Shown here piece by piece: positions 1 through 8,942 of a DNA stretch of 64,000 nt. The DNA is from Burkholderia paludis (lineage in GTDB: Bacteria > Pseudomonadota > Gammaproteobacteria > Burkholderiales > Burkholderiaceae), in NCBI RefSeq assembly GCF_000732615.1, contig NZ_JPGL01000010.1, forward strand, positions 62,001 to 126,000. The letters are read 5' to 3'. Below the pieces are notes generated by a model that made no database searches, was not told the origin of the DNA, and worked only from the letters and a program-made list of their open reading frames with translations. The position numbers and the translations under genes are program-made. The stretch's first letter is position 1. Every line of letters begins with the position of its first letter.

Positions 1-152
1 GCCACCGCCAGAAAACGGGCGACGCGCTCGACGGGGAATGCGGTTCTTCTCATCGTGTGTGGATTCCTTCCTGTTTGACGATGCGAGGGGCAGATGCGGG
101 CGAAGCCGGCGCGAACGCACGCCCCGCCGCCTGCCCCGCGTTGCCGGCCCGC

Positions 153-1277
153 TTACGCGGGCGTCGCTTCGAGCTCCGCCGCGGCGGCCGCACGGTGCGT
201 CGCCGGCTGCGCGACCGGCGACGGGCGGCCCGCAGGCGACGCGTCGCCCGCATACAGCGCCTTCGGATCGAACACGCGCGCCTGCAGCGGCGTGAACGCA
301 CGGAAATTCCACAGGCTGCGCGCGACGAACACACGCTGCACCCAGCGCAACGCACGGTCGTTCTCGTCGTACTGCGGCTCGAAGCGGTCGCGCGAATGCA
401 GCGTGAAATGATTGTTGATCAGCACCAGCTTGCCCGGCTGCACCTGGACGCCGAACGACACCTCGCGCACCGCGCGATACAGGTTGGCCAGCGCTTCCTG
501 CGCACGCGTATTGACCGCCAGCACCATGTCCGGATAGAACGCGACCGTCACGCGCGGCGCATCGATCGGCCCCGACAGCACGGCGCTCAGGTCGGTGTTG
601 TCGCGCGGCGTCGGCGCCGCGCCGCGCCACCGGTACGGCACGCGGATGATGTAGTGCTCGCCGTAGAGCTGCGCGATATCGTCCGCCGACAGCAACTGCA
701 GCGCGCGGCGCGCATCGGCGAGGCGCGTATACGGGCCGCCGCCGGCCTCGCTGCGCACGCCGAGCAGCAGCAGCGCGAACGGCGACGTGTCGCCCTCCGG
801 CATGTGCGCCTGCGCGGCGTTCTCGATATGGAAGTCGAGTTCGACCTCGGAGCCGAGCCCCGTGTATTCGCGCGCGGTTGCCTTGTGCGGCGTGAGGTTG
901 TTCACCAGTTCGCGGCCTTCGTGCGCGATCGAATACGGTTCGCCGGCCAGCGTGCTCAATGCGACGAGCACGTTCTCGCTCAACACGCCGGCCTTGAACG
1001 AGCGGCCGGTTTCCTCGAACCTCGGGCTGCCCTTCACGTCGTCGTCGATCGGCAGGTTGTCGATCTCGATCGAGCCGTGCGCGTCGGCGGTCGGCGCTTT
1101 CGCGCGGTCGAACGCATCGACGATCCGGTCGGGAAACGCGTTGTACGCGAGCTTGCGCACCGCGCTGATGTAGCCCGCGCCGCCGGCCGGATCGTAGGCC
1201 AGCGCGCCGAGCGTCTTGCGGATGTGGCCGGACTCCGTTGCCGTCAAGGCGATGCGTTCGTCTGCGAGATAGGTCAT
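153..1277 (-). CDS. Fe(II)/2-oxoglutarate-dependent oxygenase, clavaminate synthase-like
   Basis: The 374-aa protein has the TauD/clavaminate-synthase double-stranded beta-helix signatures. The iron-binding HxE motif lies at about H150-x-E152 (FHIENAA). The distal His is in NNHFTLHSRDRF (about H294), and the 2-oxoglutarate-binding Arg is in RWVQR (about 311-315). The HxE form and RWVQR sequence resemble free amino-acid beta-hydroxylases such as asparagine, arginine or enduracididine oxygenases more than taurine dioxygenase. The likely reaction is hydroxylation of an amino acid or peptide, but the substrate is not readable. It diverges from an exporter and two ATP-grasp ligases, which suggests a tailoring role in one pathway. 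The C-terminal 30 residues are Ala/Pro-rich and probably disordered. Confidence 0.85.
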   Translation of the reverse strand: MTYLADERIALTATESGHIRKTLGALAYDPAGGAGYISAVRKLAYNAFPDRIVDAFDRAKAPTADAHGSIEIDNLPIDDDVKGSPRFEETGRSFKAGVLSENVLVALSTLAGEPYSIAHEGRELVNNLTPHKATAREYTGLGSEVELDFHIENAAQAHMPEGDTSPFALLLLGVRSEAGGGPYTRLADARRALQLLSADDIAQLYGEHYIIRVPYRWRGAAPTPRDNTDLSAVLSGPIDAPRVTVAFYPDMVLAVNTRAQEALANLYRAVREVSFGVQVQPGKLVLINNHFTLHSRDRFEPQYDENDRALRWVQRVFVARSLWNFRAFTPLQARVFDPKALYAGDASPAGRPSPVAQPATHRAAAAAELEATPA

Positions 1278-1713
1278 AGGTCTCTCGTATAAAGATCGTG
1301 GATCGAAGGGCGGTAGCGCACTACCGCCGCGCGTTGCCGTCCTCGGTGCGCAGCGCTCGACAAGACTAGGAGACCGTCATTCCATTTCGAAATGATATTA
1401 ATTCGATTGCTAACAAAAATTTTGGATATATGTTCAGCAATGCAGGCACCCTCGCCCCGAACCTGGCGCCCCCTCCCTTAACACGATCAGTTGTTAAAAA
1501 ATCGCTGGTTATTATTTGTATTCGTTAGCAGGTCGATGCTAGTTTTCTGTCGGATTCGACGATGCGACCGGCGCCCGAGCGGCGGCCGGCGCCCTCCATC
1601 CGCCCTACGGAAACCTGCCCGATGACCCGATTCCGCCTGCCGCCCCCGTCGTTCGGAAACGCCCCGTCCTTGCCCGCGCACCGCACCGCAAACCGCGCGG
1701 CACGGAGGCCGCA
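1278..1713. promoter_or_regulatory. Divergent promoter region, oxygenase/exporter
   Basis: This 436-bp gap separates the divergent oxygenase and exporter genes. Positions about 1380-1440 and 1490-1550 are strikingly AT-rich for this genome, with runs such as aatgatattaatt and gttaaaaaatcg, as expected of a promoter or regulator-binding region. No specific operator was identified and no gene is seen here. Confidence 0.5.
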
Positions 1714-3150
1714 ATGAGCGAACACGCCTCGACGCTCGACGTCGCGCCGAGCGCCGCCGCGCCGCCGCATCGCACGTCGCTGCGCGCTATTTTCCCGACC
1801 GTCGCGGCCGCGAGCCTCGGCTTCGCGATCGTCCAGCTCGACGTGACCGTCGTCAACGTCGCGCTTCCGAGCCTCGCGCATTCGTTCGGTTCGAGCGTCC
1901 ACGGGCTGCAGTGGATCGTCGACGCCTACACGCTGTCGTTCGCCGCGCTGCTGCTGACCTCCGGCACGCTGGCCGACCGCTTCGGCAGCCGCCGGCTGTT
2001 CGCCTGCGGCCTCGCGCTGTTCCTGCTCGCGTCGCTCGGCTGCGCGCTCGCGCCGTCGCTGGCCGCGCTGATCGCCGCGCGGGTCGCGCAGGGCGTCGGC
2101 GCCGCGCTGATCCTGCCCACCTCGCTCGCGCTCATCACGCATGCGTGCGCGAACGACGCCGCCGCGCGCGTGAGGGCCGTCGCATGGTGGAGCGCGACGG
2201 GCGGGGCGATCAGCGCGGCCGGGCCGACGCTCGGCGGCCTGCTGATCGATTCGCTCGGCTGGCGCGCGATCTTCTTCATCAACCTGCCGGTCTGCGTAGC
2301 CGGGCTGTGGCTCACGCTGCGACACGTGCGGGATTCGGCCGCCGCGCGCACGCGGCTGTTCGACCCGGCCGGCCAGATCGTCGCGGTGCTCGTGCTCGGG
2401 TTGCTGACGGGCGGCATCATCCGGGCCGGCGCGCAGGGTATCGGCGATCCGTATGCGGCCGGCGCGCTGGCCGCGTCGGTCGTGCTCGGCGCGCTGTTCG
2501 TCGCGATCGAGCGGCGCGTGGCCGCGCCGATGCTGCAGCTCGCGTTCTTCCGGGTCCCGCGCGTGCCGGGCGTGCTCGCGATCGGCGCGATCACGAATGC
2601 CGCGTTCTACGGGCTGATCTTCTCGCTCAGCCTCTATTTCCAGAACGCGCGCGGGTTCTCGGCCACCGAGTCGGGGCTCGCGCTCGCGCCGCTGACCGTC
2701 ATCATGCTCGCCAACATCGCGAGCGCGCGCCTGGCCGTCCGGTACGGCTTCCGCGCGACCGTCGTCATCGGCCTCGCCGTTTCGCTCGCGGGTTACGTGT
2801 GGCTGTGGCGAACGCTCGGCGCGCAGGCGCCTTACGTGCTGCTGGCGCCCGGGCTCGCGGCGATGGCGATCGGCGGCGGCATCGCGATTCCCGCGCTGAC
2901 GTCGACGCTGCTCGGCAGCGTCGAAGCCGGCCGCTCCGCGACCGCGTCGGCCATCCTCAATACCGCGCGCCAGGTGGGCGCGGCCGTCGGCGTCGCGGCG
3001 CTCGGCGCGCTGGTCGCCGGCCAAGGCGCCGCGATCGCGGCCGGCGCCGCGCGCGCGTTCGCCGTCGCGGCCGCGCTCGTCGCCGTGTGCCTCGTGCTCG
3101 CCGCACGCTGGCCCGGCGATGCGCCGGACGCCGGCGGCACGCGCGCCTGA
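1714..3150 (+). CDS. MFS exporter, DHA2 (EmrB/QacA-like) family
   Basis: The 478-aa polytopic protein has about 14 hydrophobic segments. The DHA2 hallmark LQWIVDAYTLSFAALLL follows the first helix, with the loop-2 motif LADRFGSRRLF and VAQGVGAALILP next. These transporters use the proton gradient to expel drugs or endogenous metabolites across the inner membrane. The ATG is preceded by GGAGG with 6-nt spacing. It is followed after about 46 bp by an ATP-grasp ligase on the same strand, so it most likely exports or confers self-resistance to the product of this cluster. That role is inference from context. Confidence 0.9.
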   Translation: MSEHASTLDVAPSAAAPPHRTSLRAIFPTVAAASLGFAIVQLDVTVVNVALPSLAHSFGSSVHGLQWIVDAYTLSFAALLLTSGTLADRFGSRRLFACGLALFLLASLGCALAPSLAALIAARVAQGVGAALILPTSLALITHACANDAAARVRAVAWWSATGGAISAAGPTLGGLLIDSLGWRAIFFINLPVCVAGLWLTLRHVRDSAAARTRLFDPAGQIVAVLVLGLLTGGIIRAGAQGIGDPYAAGALAASVVLGALFVAIERRVAAPMLQLAFFRVPRVPGVLAIGAITNAAFYGLIFSLSLYFQNARGFSATESGLALAPLTVIMLANIASARLAVRYGFRATVVIGLAVSLAGYVWLWRTLGAQAPYVLLAPGLAAMAIGGGIAIPALTSTLLGSVEAGRSATASAILNTARQVGAAVGVAALGALVAGQGAAIAAGAARAFAVAAALVAVCLVLAARWPGDAPDAGGTRA

Positions 3151-3196
3151 CCCCATGCGCTCCCTTCATCCGATCCCACAGCCGAGCGAGGAATCC

Positions 3197-4465
3197 ATGC
3201 CCCATCGCTTCATCGATACCGTCCTGATCGTCGACGGCGCATCCACCGCCGCCTATCTGGCGCCCGCGTTCCGCGCATACGGCATCCGCTGCGCGCACGT
3301 GATCAGCGACCCCGACCTGCCCGAAATCTACCGGAACCAGTTCGTGCCGTCGGACTATATCCGCGAGGTCCAGCATCGCGGCGACCTCGACGCGACGCTC
3401 GCCCAGCTGCGCGACCTGCGCATCGGCGCGGTGCTGCACGGCCTCGACGCGGCGCTCGAACTCGCCGACACGCTGGCCGAGCGGCTCGACGTGCCGTACC
3501 GCAATCCGCTCGCGACGTCGGCCGCGCGGCGCGACAAGTACGCGATGAACGAGCGCATTCGCCAGGCCGGCCTGCGCGCGCCGGTGCATTTCCACAGCAC
3601 GTCGGTCGACGCGGCGCTCGACTGGGCGCGCGCTTACGGCAAGCTGCCGCTCGTGGTGAAGCCCGCACGCAGCGCGGGCGTGGCCGGCGTGAAGATCTGC
3701 CGCACGCTCGCGCAGGTCGAAGCCGCCGCGCGCGACGTGCTGGCCACCCGCTCGCTGTACAACCAGCCGAACGACGACATCGTGATCCAGAGCTATTCCG
3801 AGGGGCAGGAATACATCGTCGATTCGGTGTCGTTCGAGGGCCGTCACCGGGTAGTCAGCCTGTGGGAAGTGCACCGCGACCGCACGCATGCGCCGCGGCT
3901 CGACAAGATGCTCGTGCTGAACCATGCCGATCCGCGCTACGCGCCGCTGCTCGACTACGCGGCCGACGTGCTCGATGCGCTCGACGTGCGGTTCGGACCG
4001 ACCCATCTCGAGCTGTTCGACACGGCCGACGGCCCGACGATCGTCGAGCTGAACGCGCGGCTGCACGGCAGCCTCGATCCGCGCCTGACGAGCGCGGTCA
4101 GCGGCGAGAACCACGTGTCGTCGGCCGTCGAAGCCGTGCTGCATCCGGAGCGGCTGTTCGGCGACGCCGTCGCGCCGGCGGAGTTTCGCGGCTACTGCGG
4201 CCATGTGCTGCTGCTGTCGTCCCGCAACGGCGTGCTCCGGCAGGACTTCACGTGGCAGGCGATCCAGGCGCTGCCGTCGTTCGTCGGGCTCAAGCAATGG
4301 GCCCGGGTGGGCGACACGCTGCGCGTGACCACCGACCTGCAGACGGCGCTCGGCACGGTCGGCCTGTACAGTCCGACGTTCGAGCGGCTGCTCGAGGATT
4401 GCCGGCGGATCCGCGAAATCGAGGCCGATTTCTTCGCGGACGAACGCGCGGTCGCGCCGGCCTAG
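3197..4465 (+). CDS. ATP-grasp carboxylate-amine ligase (first copy)
   Basis: The 422-aa protein has the ATP-grasp fold: a nucleotide-binding strand with LPLVVKPARSAG, the adenine-side segment IVIQSYSEGQEYIVD, and the metal-binding TIVELNARLHGS, with the E-x-N pair that binds Mg2+. Such enzymes activate a carboxylate as an acyl phosphate and join it to an amine or amino acid. I start it at the ATG in gaggaatccATG. An upstream in-frame ATG at 3119 would overlap the exporter gene and lacks a good ribosome site. The stop overlaps the convergent LysR stop by 4 bp. An L-amino-acid ligase role like that of BacD is the leading idea; substrates are unknown. Confidence 0.85.
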   Translation: MPHRFIDTVLIVDGASTAAYLAPAFRAYGIRCAHVISDPDLPEIYRNQFVPSDYIREVQHRGDLDATLAQLRDLRIGAVLHGLDAALELADTLAERLDVPYRNPLATSAARRDKYAMNERIRQAGLRAPVHFHSTSVDAALDWARAYGKLPLVVKPARSAGVAGVKICRTLAQVEAAARDVLATRSLYNQPNDDIVIQSYSEGQEYIVDSVSFEGRHRVVSLWEVHRDRTHAPRLDKMLVLNHADPRYAPLLDYAADVLDALDVRFGPTHLELFDTADGPTIVELNARLHGSLDPRLTSAVSGENHVSSAVEAVLHPERLFGDAVAPAEFRGYCGHVLLLSSRNGVLRQDFTWQAIQALPSFVGLKQWARVGDTLRVTTDLQTALGTVGLYSPTFERLLEDCRRIREIEADFFADERAVAPA

Positions 4466-5337
4466 CGTGCGAGCAGCGCGCCCGCCTGCCGGCCGAGCAC
4501 CGCGCGCAGCGCGTCGAGTTCGGCCGTCGCGGGCGCCGCGTCGGGCGTGACGAGATAGGTGGTCACGCTGTCGAGATCGTCGAACGCGTACGCACGCAAC
4601 TCCTTGCGCGCCACGTGCCCGGTCGTGATCCGCTTCGGCAGGATCGCGACGCCCATCCCGGCCGCCACGCAGCCGAGGATCGCGCCGAACGTGCCGAACG
4701 ACGCCACCGACTCGATCGCGATGCCGCGCGCCTTCAGCCAGTGCTCCGCGACCGCGCGATACGGGCAGCCGTCGTGAAACGCGAGCAGCCGCACCGCGTT
4801 GCCGGCCAGCACCTGCCGGCGCGTGACCGTGGCCGCGCTCACCAGCACCATGTCTTCCGCGAACGCGGGCTCGTAGTGCAGCCCGGGCCGGACGACCGCG
4901 CGCGCGGTGAGCGCGGCGTCGATCCGGCCGCGCAGCAGCGCGTCGGCCAGATCCGGCTCGCTGGCGACCTGCACCGCGAGGCCGAGCGCCGGATCGTGCG
5001 CCTTCAGCGCGGCCGCCAGCGCCGGCAGCCGCGTGGCCGCCGTGCTTTCCATCGAGCCGAGCCGGAAGCTGCGCGCGACCGGCGTCTCGCGCACGACCTG
5101 CGTCGCTTCGTCGACGAGGCGCAGGATACGGTCGCAATACGGAATCAGCCGGCGCCCGGCGTCGTTCAGCACGAGCCGCTTGCCATGCCGGTCGAACAGC
5201 GGCGCGTCGAGCGATTCCTCGAGCTGGCGCAGCCGCGCCGTGACGTTCGACTGCGTGCAGCCGAGCCGTTCGGCCGCGCGCAACGCGCTGCCTTCCTGCA
5301 CGACCGCCCGGAAGGTTTCGAGCAGAGGTATGTTCAT
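4462..5337 (-). CDS. LysR-family transcriptional regulator
   Basis: The 291-aa protein has an N-terminal winged helix-turn-helix (residues about 1-60, with ALRAAERLGCTQSNVTARLRQLEE) and a LysR-type effector-binding domain. It is transcribed away from the BASS-like transporter at 5503 and ends in a 4-bp tail-to-tail overlap with the ATP-grasp gene. Its position inside the cluster suggests local control of the transporter and second ATP-grasp gene from the 5338-5500 region, as is usual for LysR regulators. The inducer cannot be read from sequence. Confidence 0.9.
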   Translation of the reverse strand: MNIPLLETFRAVVQEGSALRAAERLGCTQSNVTARLRQLEESLDAPLFDRHGKRLVLNDAGRRLIPYCDRILRLVDEATQVVRETPVARSFRLGSMESTAATRLPALAAALKAHDPALGLAVQVASEPDLADALLRGRIDAALTARAVVRPGLHYEPAFAEDMVLVSAATVTRRQVLAGNAVRLLAFHDGCPYRAVAEHWLKARGIAIESVASFGTFGAILGCVAAGMGVAILPKRITTGHVARKELRAYAFDDLDSVTTYLVTPDAAPATAELDALRAVLGRQAGALLAR

Positions 5338-5502
5338 ATCACTTTCTCTTGTTACGCGATCAGTTTATATCATTTTACTTCGCCATTCATCGGGATTAGC
5401 CTGACGGATATGCCGTGCCGGCCCGCCCTTCCGAGGAATCCGCATGCTCCCTGCCGTCTGTTCCGGCCCCGCCTCCGTTCATCGTTCCGCCGAGGTCCGC
5501 CG
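5338..5502. promoter_or_regulatory. Divergent LysR/transporter promoter region
   Basis: The gap is AT-rich just upstream of the LysR start (cagtttatatcattttactt at about 5360-5380). This is the usual place for a LysR autoregulatory site, with T-N11-A type half sites, serving both directions. No exact operator is assigned. Confidence 0.4.
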
Positions 5503-6447
5503 TTGCGCGCGCTGATCGCCGCACTGGTGCGGCGCGGCCCGACGGTGCTCGCGTGCGGCGTCGGCCTCGGGCTGCTCGCACCGCCGCTCGCGAATCTCGC
5601 GCGGCCGCTGATGCCCGTCACCGTGTTCCTGTTCGTGCTCGGCACGCTGCTGCGCGTCGAGCCCGCCGCCGTGCGCGCGGTCGCGCGGCGCCCGGCCGTG
5701 TCGCTGCTGCTGCCCGCCGCGACGATGATCGCGTGCCCGGTCGCGCTCGGCTTCGCCGCGCGGTTCGCCGGCATGCCGTACGACTGGGTCGTCGCGCTCG
5801 TGATCGCGTACTGCGCGCCGCCGTCGAGCGGCACGTCGACGATCGCGCGCATGCTGTCGCTCGACGCCAGCGTCGCGCTCGTCGCGACTCTCGCGTCGAT
5901 GGTATTCGTGCCGCTCACCGCGCCGCTGCTGACGGCCTGGTTCAGTCACGACGCGGCCGTGTCGATCTCGCCCGCGAGTCTCGCGGCGCGGCTCGCGCTG
6001 CTGATCGGCAGCGCCGAAGGCGTCGCGCTGCTCGTGCGACGGTTTGCCGGCTCGCGGCTCGATCGCCACGCCACGGCGATCGACGCGATCGTCGTCGCCG
6101 CGCTGCTGGTGTTCGCGCTCGGCACGATGGCCGGCATGCAGCAATCGATCCTCGATGCGCCGCACCGCGCGCTGGGCGCGATCGCCCTCGCGTTCGCCGT
6201 CAACGCGGGCTTCCAGATCGTCGCGTACGGGCTCACGCCCGGCGACGTCCGCACGCGGCTCAACGTCGCGCTGATCGTCGCCAATCGCAACGTCGGCCTG
6301 ATGTGGGCCGCGCTCGGGCTCGCCGCGACGCCCACCATGGCGCTGGTGTTCACGTGCGCGCAGTTGCCGATCTATACGCTCCCGCGCGTCGTGCAGCACC
6401 TGCTGCCGCGCCTCGAGGCGCAGCGCCTGCGCCGGCGCGCGCGTTAG
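5503..6447 (+). CDS. BASS-like (bile acid:sodium symporter family) membrane transporter
   Basis: The 314-aa protein has about 9-10 transmembrane helices. Its helical pattern and motifs (PVTVFLFVLGTLLRV, YCAPPSSGTSTIARML, VANRNVGLMWAALG) resemble the bile acid:Na+ symporter/arsenite carrier fold. The start is uncertain. I chose TTG at 5503, preceded by GAGG with 7-nt spacing and followed at once by hydrophobic sequence. An in-frame ATG at 5410 would add 31 Arg/Pro-rich residues. The frame stays open upstream for 1.5 kb across the opposite-strand LysR gene, but that is only a high-GC shadow. The gene may import a precursor or export the product. Confidence 0.75.
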   Translation: MRALIAALVRRGPTVLACGVGLGLLAPPLANLARPLMPVTVFLFVLGTLLRVEPAAVRAVARRPAVSLLLPAATMIACPVALGFAARFAGMPYDWVVALVIAYCAPPSSGTSTIARMLSLDASVALVATLASMVFVPLTAPLLTAWFSHDAAVSISPASLAARLALLIGSAEGVALLVRRFAGSRLDRHATAIDAIVVAALLVFALGTMAGMQQSILDAPHRALGAIALAFAVNAGFQIVAYGLTPGDVRTRLNVALIVANRNVGLMWAALGLAATPTMALVFTCAQLPIYTLPRVVQHLLPRLEAQRLRRRAR

Positions 6448-6496
6448 CCGGCGCAGGCCGCGGCTTCGTTTCCCCGCTCTCGATCAAGGATCCAGC

Positions 6497-7705
6497 ATGA
6501 AGCGACTCATCGTGATCGGCGCCCGCGCCACCGGCAGCAGCATCGCGCTGGTGCGCGCCGCGCTCGCGCGCCAGGCGGCCGTGACCGTCATCACCGCGCC
6601 CGGCCATCGCCTCGACGGCGTGTTTCCCGACGGCGTCGAGACGGTCAACCTCGAACCGGACGCCGACACGCTTGCCGGCTGGCTGCGCGCGCGCTTTCCG
6701 GACGCAACCCGCACGCTGCGCGTGACGACCGCGCACGACACCTATGCGCGCACCGCCGCGTGGGTCGCCGACGCGCTCGGCCTGCCCGGCCCCGATGCCC
6801 GCCGCGTCGCGCATGCGGTGTCGAAGTCGAACCAGAAGGCGCTGCTCGCCGCGCACGGGATCCCGGCCGCGCAGTTCGTCACGGGCACGCTGGCGGCGCC
6901 GGCGGCGCTCGCGGCCGCGGCCGCCGCGCTGCGCTTTCCGGTCGTCGTCAAGCCGTCGGAGGGCTCCGCCAGCGACGGCGTGCGGCGCTGCGAGGATCCC
7001 GCCGAAGTACGGGCGCAACTCGATGCGCTCGCCGCCGGGGAAGCCGATGAAACGGCGCGCGCGGCCGGGCGTATCGTCGTCGAGGAATTCCTGGCCGGCA
7101 GCGAATACTGCGTCGAGTACTTCGACGGCCGTTACGTCGGCGCGATTCGCAAGCTGAAACGGCATGGCGCCGGCTTTCTCGAACGCGGCTATACGTCCGA
7201 ACTCGACCTCGACGCCGGCACGCTGCGCGCGCTGATCGACGTCGGCGCGCGTGCGACCGCGGCCGCCGGGCTCGCGTGGGGGCCCGTGCACCTGGACTGC
7301 ATCGTGCACGACGGCGTGCCGCACGTGATCGAACTGAATCCGCGCATTGCCGGCAGCTTCATCTGCGACATCGTGCGCGACGGCTATGGCTTCGACGTGG
7401 TCGAGGCGTTGCTCGACAAGCTCGACGATCGCCCGGTGGCGATTCCGGACCTGTTCGAGCCGCACGCGTATGCGCGCGCCGAGTTCCTGCTCGACAGCGA
7501 TCCCGGCGCGTGGCGATTCGCGCAGGCCGGGACGATCCGCGACGGCGCGGTGACGCTCAGCTACGGGCCGCAAGTGCTGCCCGATCGCGAGCGGCGCGCT
7601 TTCCTGTATGTGCGGGTCGCACTGCCGGTCGCGCACGAGACGCCCGCGCCTCGCGGCGCGTCGGCCCGCGAGGCGTCCGTCGGGCAGCAGGTCTTTACCG
7701 GCTAA
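6497..7705 (+). CDS. ATP-grasp ligase (second copy), C-terminus altered by duplication
   Basis: The 402-aa ATP-grasp protein has an N-terminal Rossmann-like domain (MKRLIVIGARATGSS), the P-loop-like strand FPVVVKPSEGSASDGV, the segment RIVVEEFLAGSEYCVE, and the metal-binding VIELNPRIAGSF. It is distinct in sequence from the ATP-grasp gene at 3197. AAGGA lies 7 nt before the ATG. The last 33 or so codons belong to the first copy of a 108-bp tandem repeat, and its TAA stop exists only because of an extra T. Without that insertion the frame runs on through the second copy. The ancestral C-terminus therefore probably extended further, although its true end is unclear. Confidence 0.85.
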   Translation: MKRLIVIGARATGSSIALVRAALARQAAVTVITAPGHRLDGVFPDGVETVNLEPDADTLAGWLRARFPDATRTLRVTTAHDTYARTAAWVADALGLPGPDARRVAHAVSKSNQKALLAAHGIPAAQFVTGTLAAPAALAAAAAALRFPVVVKPSEGSASDGVRRCEDPAEVRAQLDALAAGEADETARAAGRIVVEEFLAGSEYCVEYFDGRYVGAIRKLKRHGAGFLERGYTSELDLDAGTLRALIDVGARATAAAGLAWGPVHLDCIVHDGVPHVIELNPRIAGSFICDIVRDGYGFDVVEALLDKLDDRPVAIPDLFEPHAYARAEFLLDSDPGAWRFAQAGTIRDGAVTLSYGPQVLPDRERRAFLYVRVALPVAHETPAPRGASAREASVGQQVFTG

Positions 7706-7820
7706 CCTGCTCGGTATGTGCGGGTCGCACTGCCGGCCACGCACGAGACGCCCGCGCCTCGCGGCGCGTCGGCCCGCGAGTCGTCCGTCGGGCAGCAGGT
7801 CTTTACCGGCAACTTGCTCG
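7606..7820. repeat. Near-perfect 108/107-bp tandem duplication
   Basis: Positions 7606-7713 and 7714-7820 are head-to-tail copies beginning gtatgtgcgggtcgcact and ending tgctcg. They differ by about four substitutions plus one 1-bp indel (ggctaac against ggcaac). The period of 108 is a multiple of three, so copy two continues the ATP-grasp reading frame. The indel in copy one creates the stop codon of the upstream gene. The high identity suggests a recent slippage or unequal recombination event. Confidence 0.9.
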
Positions 7821-7963
7821 TCGCGACCGGCACGCGGGCGGCCGGAAACATGCACCACCGAGCCGAGGGGCGGCAGGGGGCAGGACGCACAGACGGCGAC
7901 CGCCCGCCCGCCTCCCCGCCGCGACCGCCAACCGTCGCGCCGCGCGGCTTCGTCCCGGCCCCG

Positions 7964-8488
7964 TTACAGACTGCGCCCGAGCAGTTGCCCCGGCCAGCCA
8001 TCCACATCGAACGTCGAGATCCGCTCGTACCCGCAGGATTCGTAGAAGCGCACGAGCGCCCCGGTCCCGCCGCCGTAGCAGTCCACGCGCAGGCGCGCCA
8101 CGCCGGCGGCCCGCGCGCGGTCGTCCGCGAAGGCCAGCAGACGCCGTCCGACACCGCGCGCCCGCGCGTCGCGCGAGGCGACCAGCACTCGCACATAGAT
8201 TTCCGGCTCGGTCGCGGGCGGCACGTAGGGCATCGATTCGCCCAGGATCAGCGCGCCCACGATGCGGCCGTCCCGCCCTTCGGCCACCCACGCTTCCGGC
8301 AGCGCACAGGCGTCGGTCACCAGCGCAATCCGCCGGGGCGAAGTCGACCACGGTTCGCGGCCCCATTGCCCGTCGTTGCCCACCTCGACGAACCACGCAA
8401 TCACTTCATCGAAGATCCGCAGCACGGCCGGCGCATCCTGTGCGCTGGCGCGACGAATCGCCGGCTCGTCCGTTCCCGTCACCGTCAC
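7964..8488 (-). CDS. GNAT-family N-acetyltransferase
   Basis: The 174-aa protein has GNAT motifs. The acetyl-CoA-binding motif A is EIYVRVLVASRDARARGVGRRLL (R-x-x-G-x-G/A type), and the C-terminal GALVRFYESCGYERI is the typical motif B. It transfers an acetyl group to an unknown amine. The start is probably GTG at 8488, or a second GTG at 8482, after the purine-rich AGGGAGGGGA. It converges on the ATP-grasp gene and may be an unrelated neighbour or a self-protection enzyme for the cluster. Confidence 0.8.
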   Translation of the reverse strand: MTVTGTDEPAIRRASAQDAPAVLRIFDEVIAWFVEVGNDGQWGREPWSTSPRRIALVTDACALPEAWVAEGRDGRIVGALILGESMPYVPPATEPEIYVRVLVASRDARARGVGRRLLAFADDRARAAGVARLRVDCYGGGTGALVRFYESCGYERISTFDVDGWPGQLLGRSL

Positions 8489-8942
8489 GTTCCCCTCCCT
8501 TTCGCCGGCAATGCCGACCGGCGCGCAGTTGTCAGGCCGATCCGCGGGGGACGTGCGACGCCCCTGCGCGGCCAAGCCTGCCACGGTACCCAAATTCCCC
8601 CCTGACAAGCAAGGCGCGACGGCCCGCGATTCGACGCGAGGGAGGGTCGTCGCGGAACGCCGGGCAGGCAGTGACGGACAGGACGTCGATCGCCCCCGCA
8701 AGCCCGGGCGTTGCCGGCCGCCGTCGATGCGCCCGGCAGACTCACCGGGGCACAAACCGTCCAGCGACGCGGCACCGGCGCCCCTCCTTCCGCATGCCTC
8801 GCGACGATGATCGGCGCGCCGCCCGTTCCTGACGGGCGACAGACTGGCCTCCACACGAACGCCGTCTTGCGCGGCAAGCCTATACAATCGACGCGACGCC
8901 TGGATCGCACGAGACGTCGGCCGCCCACTCCTGCCCGCCACC
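8489..8942. other. Intergenic gap with no gene seen
   Basis: The 454 bp between the divergent GNAT and MoxR genes contains only GC-rich shadow frames. It presumably holds both promoters, but no convincing -35/-10 pair or operator was recognised. Confidence 0.4.

Noticed and set aside
2957-5137. A 726-codon minus-strand frame antisense to the ATP-grasp gene.
   Set aside because: No domain and no ribosome site; it mirrors codon third-position GC of the real gene.
3862-6447. An 861-codon open frame spanning the ATP-grasp end, the whole LysR antisense region and the BASS-like transporter.
   Set aside because: Only the last 314 codons look like a protein. The rest is an Arg/Pro-rich high-GC shadow of real genes on either strand.
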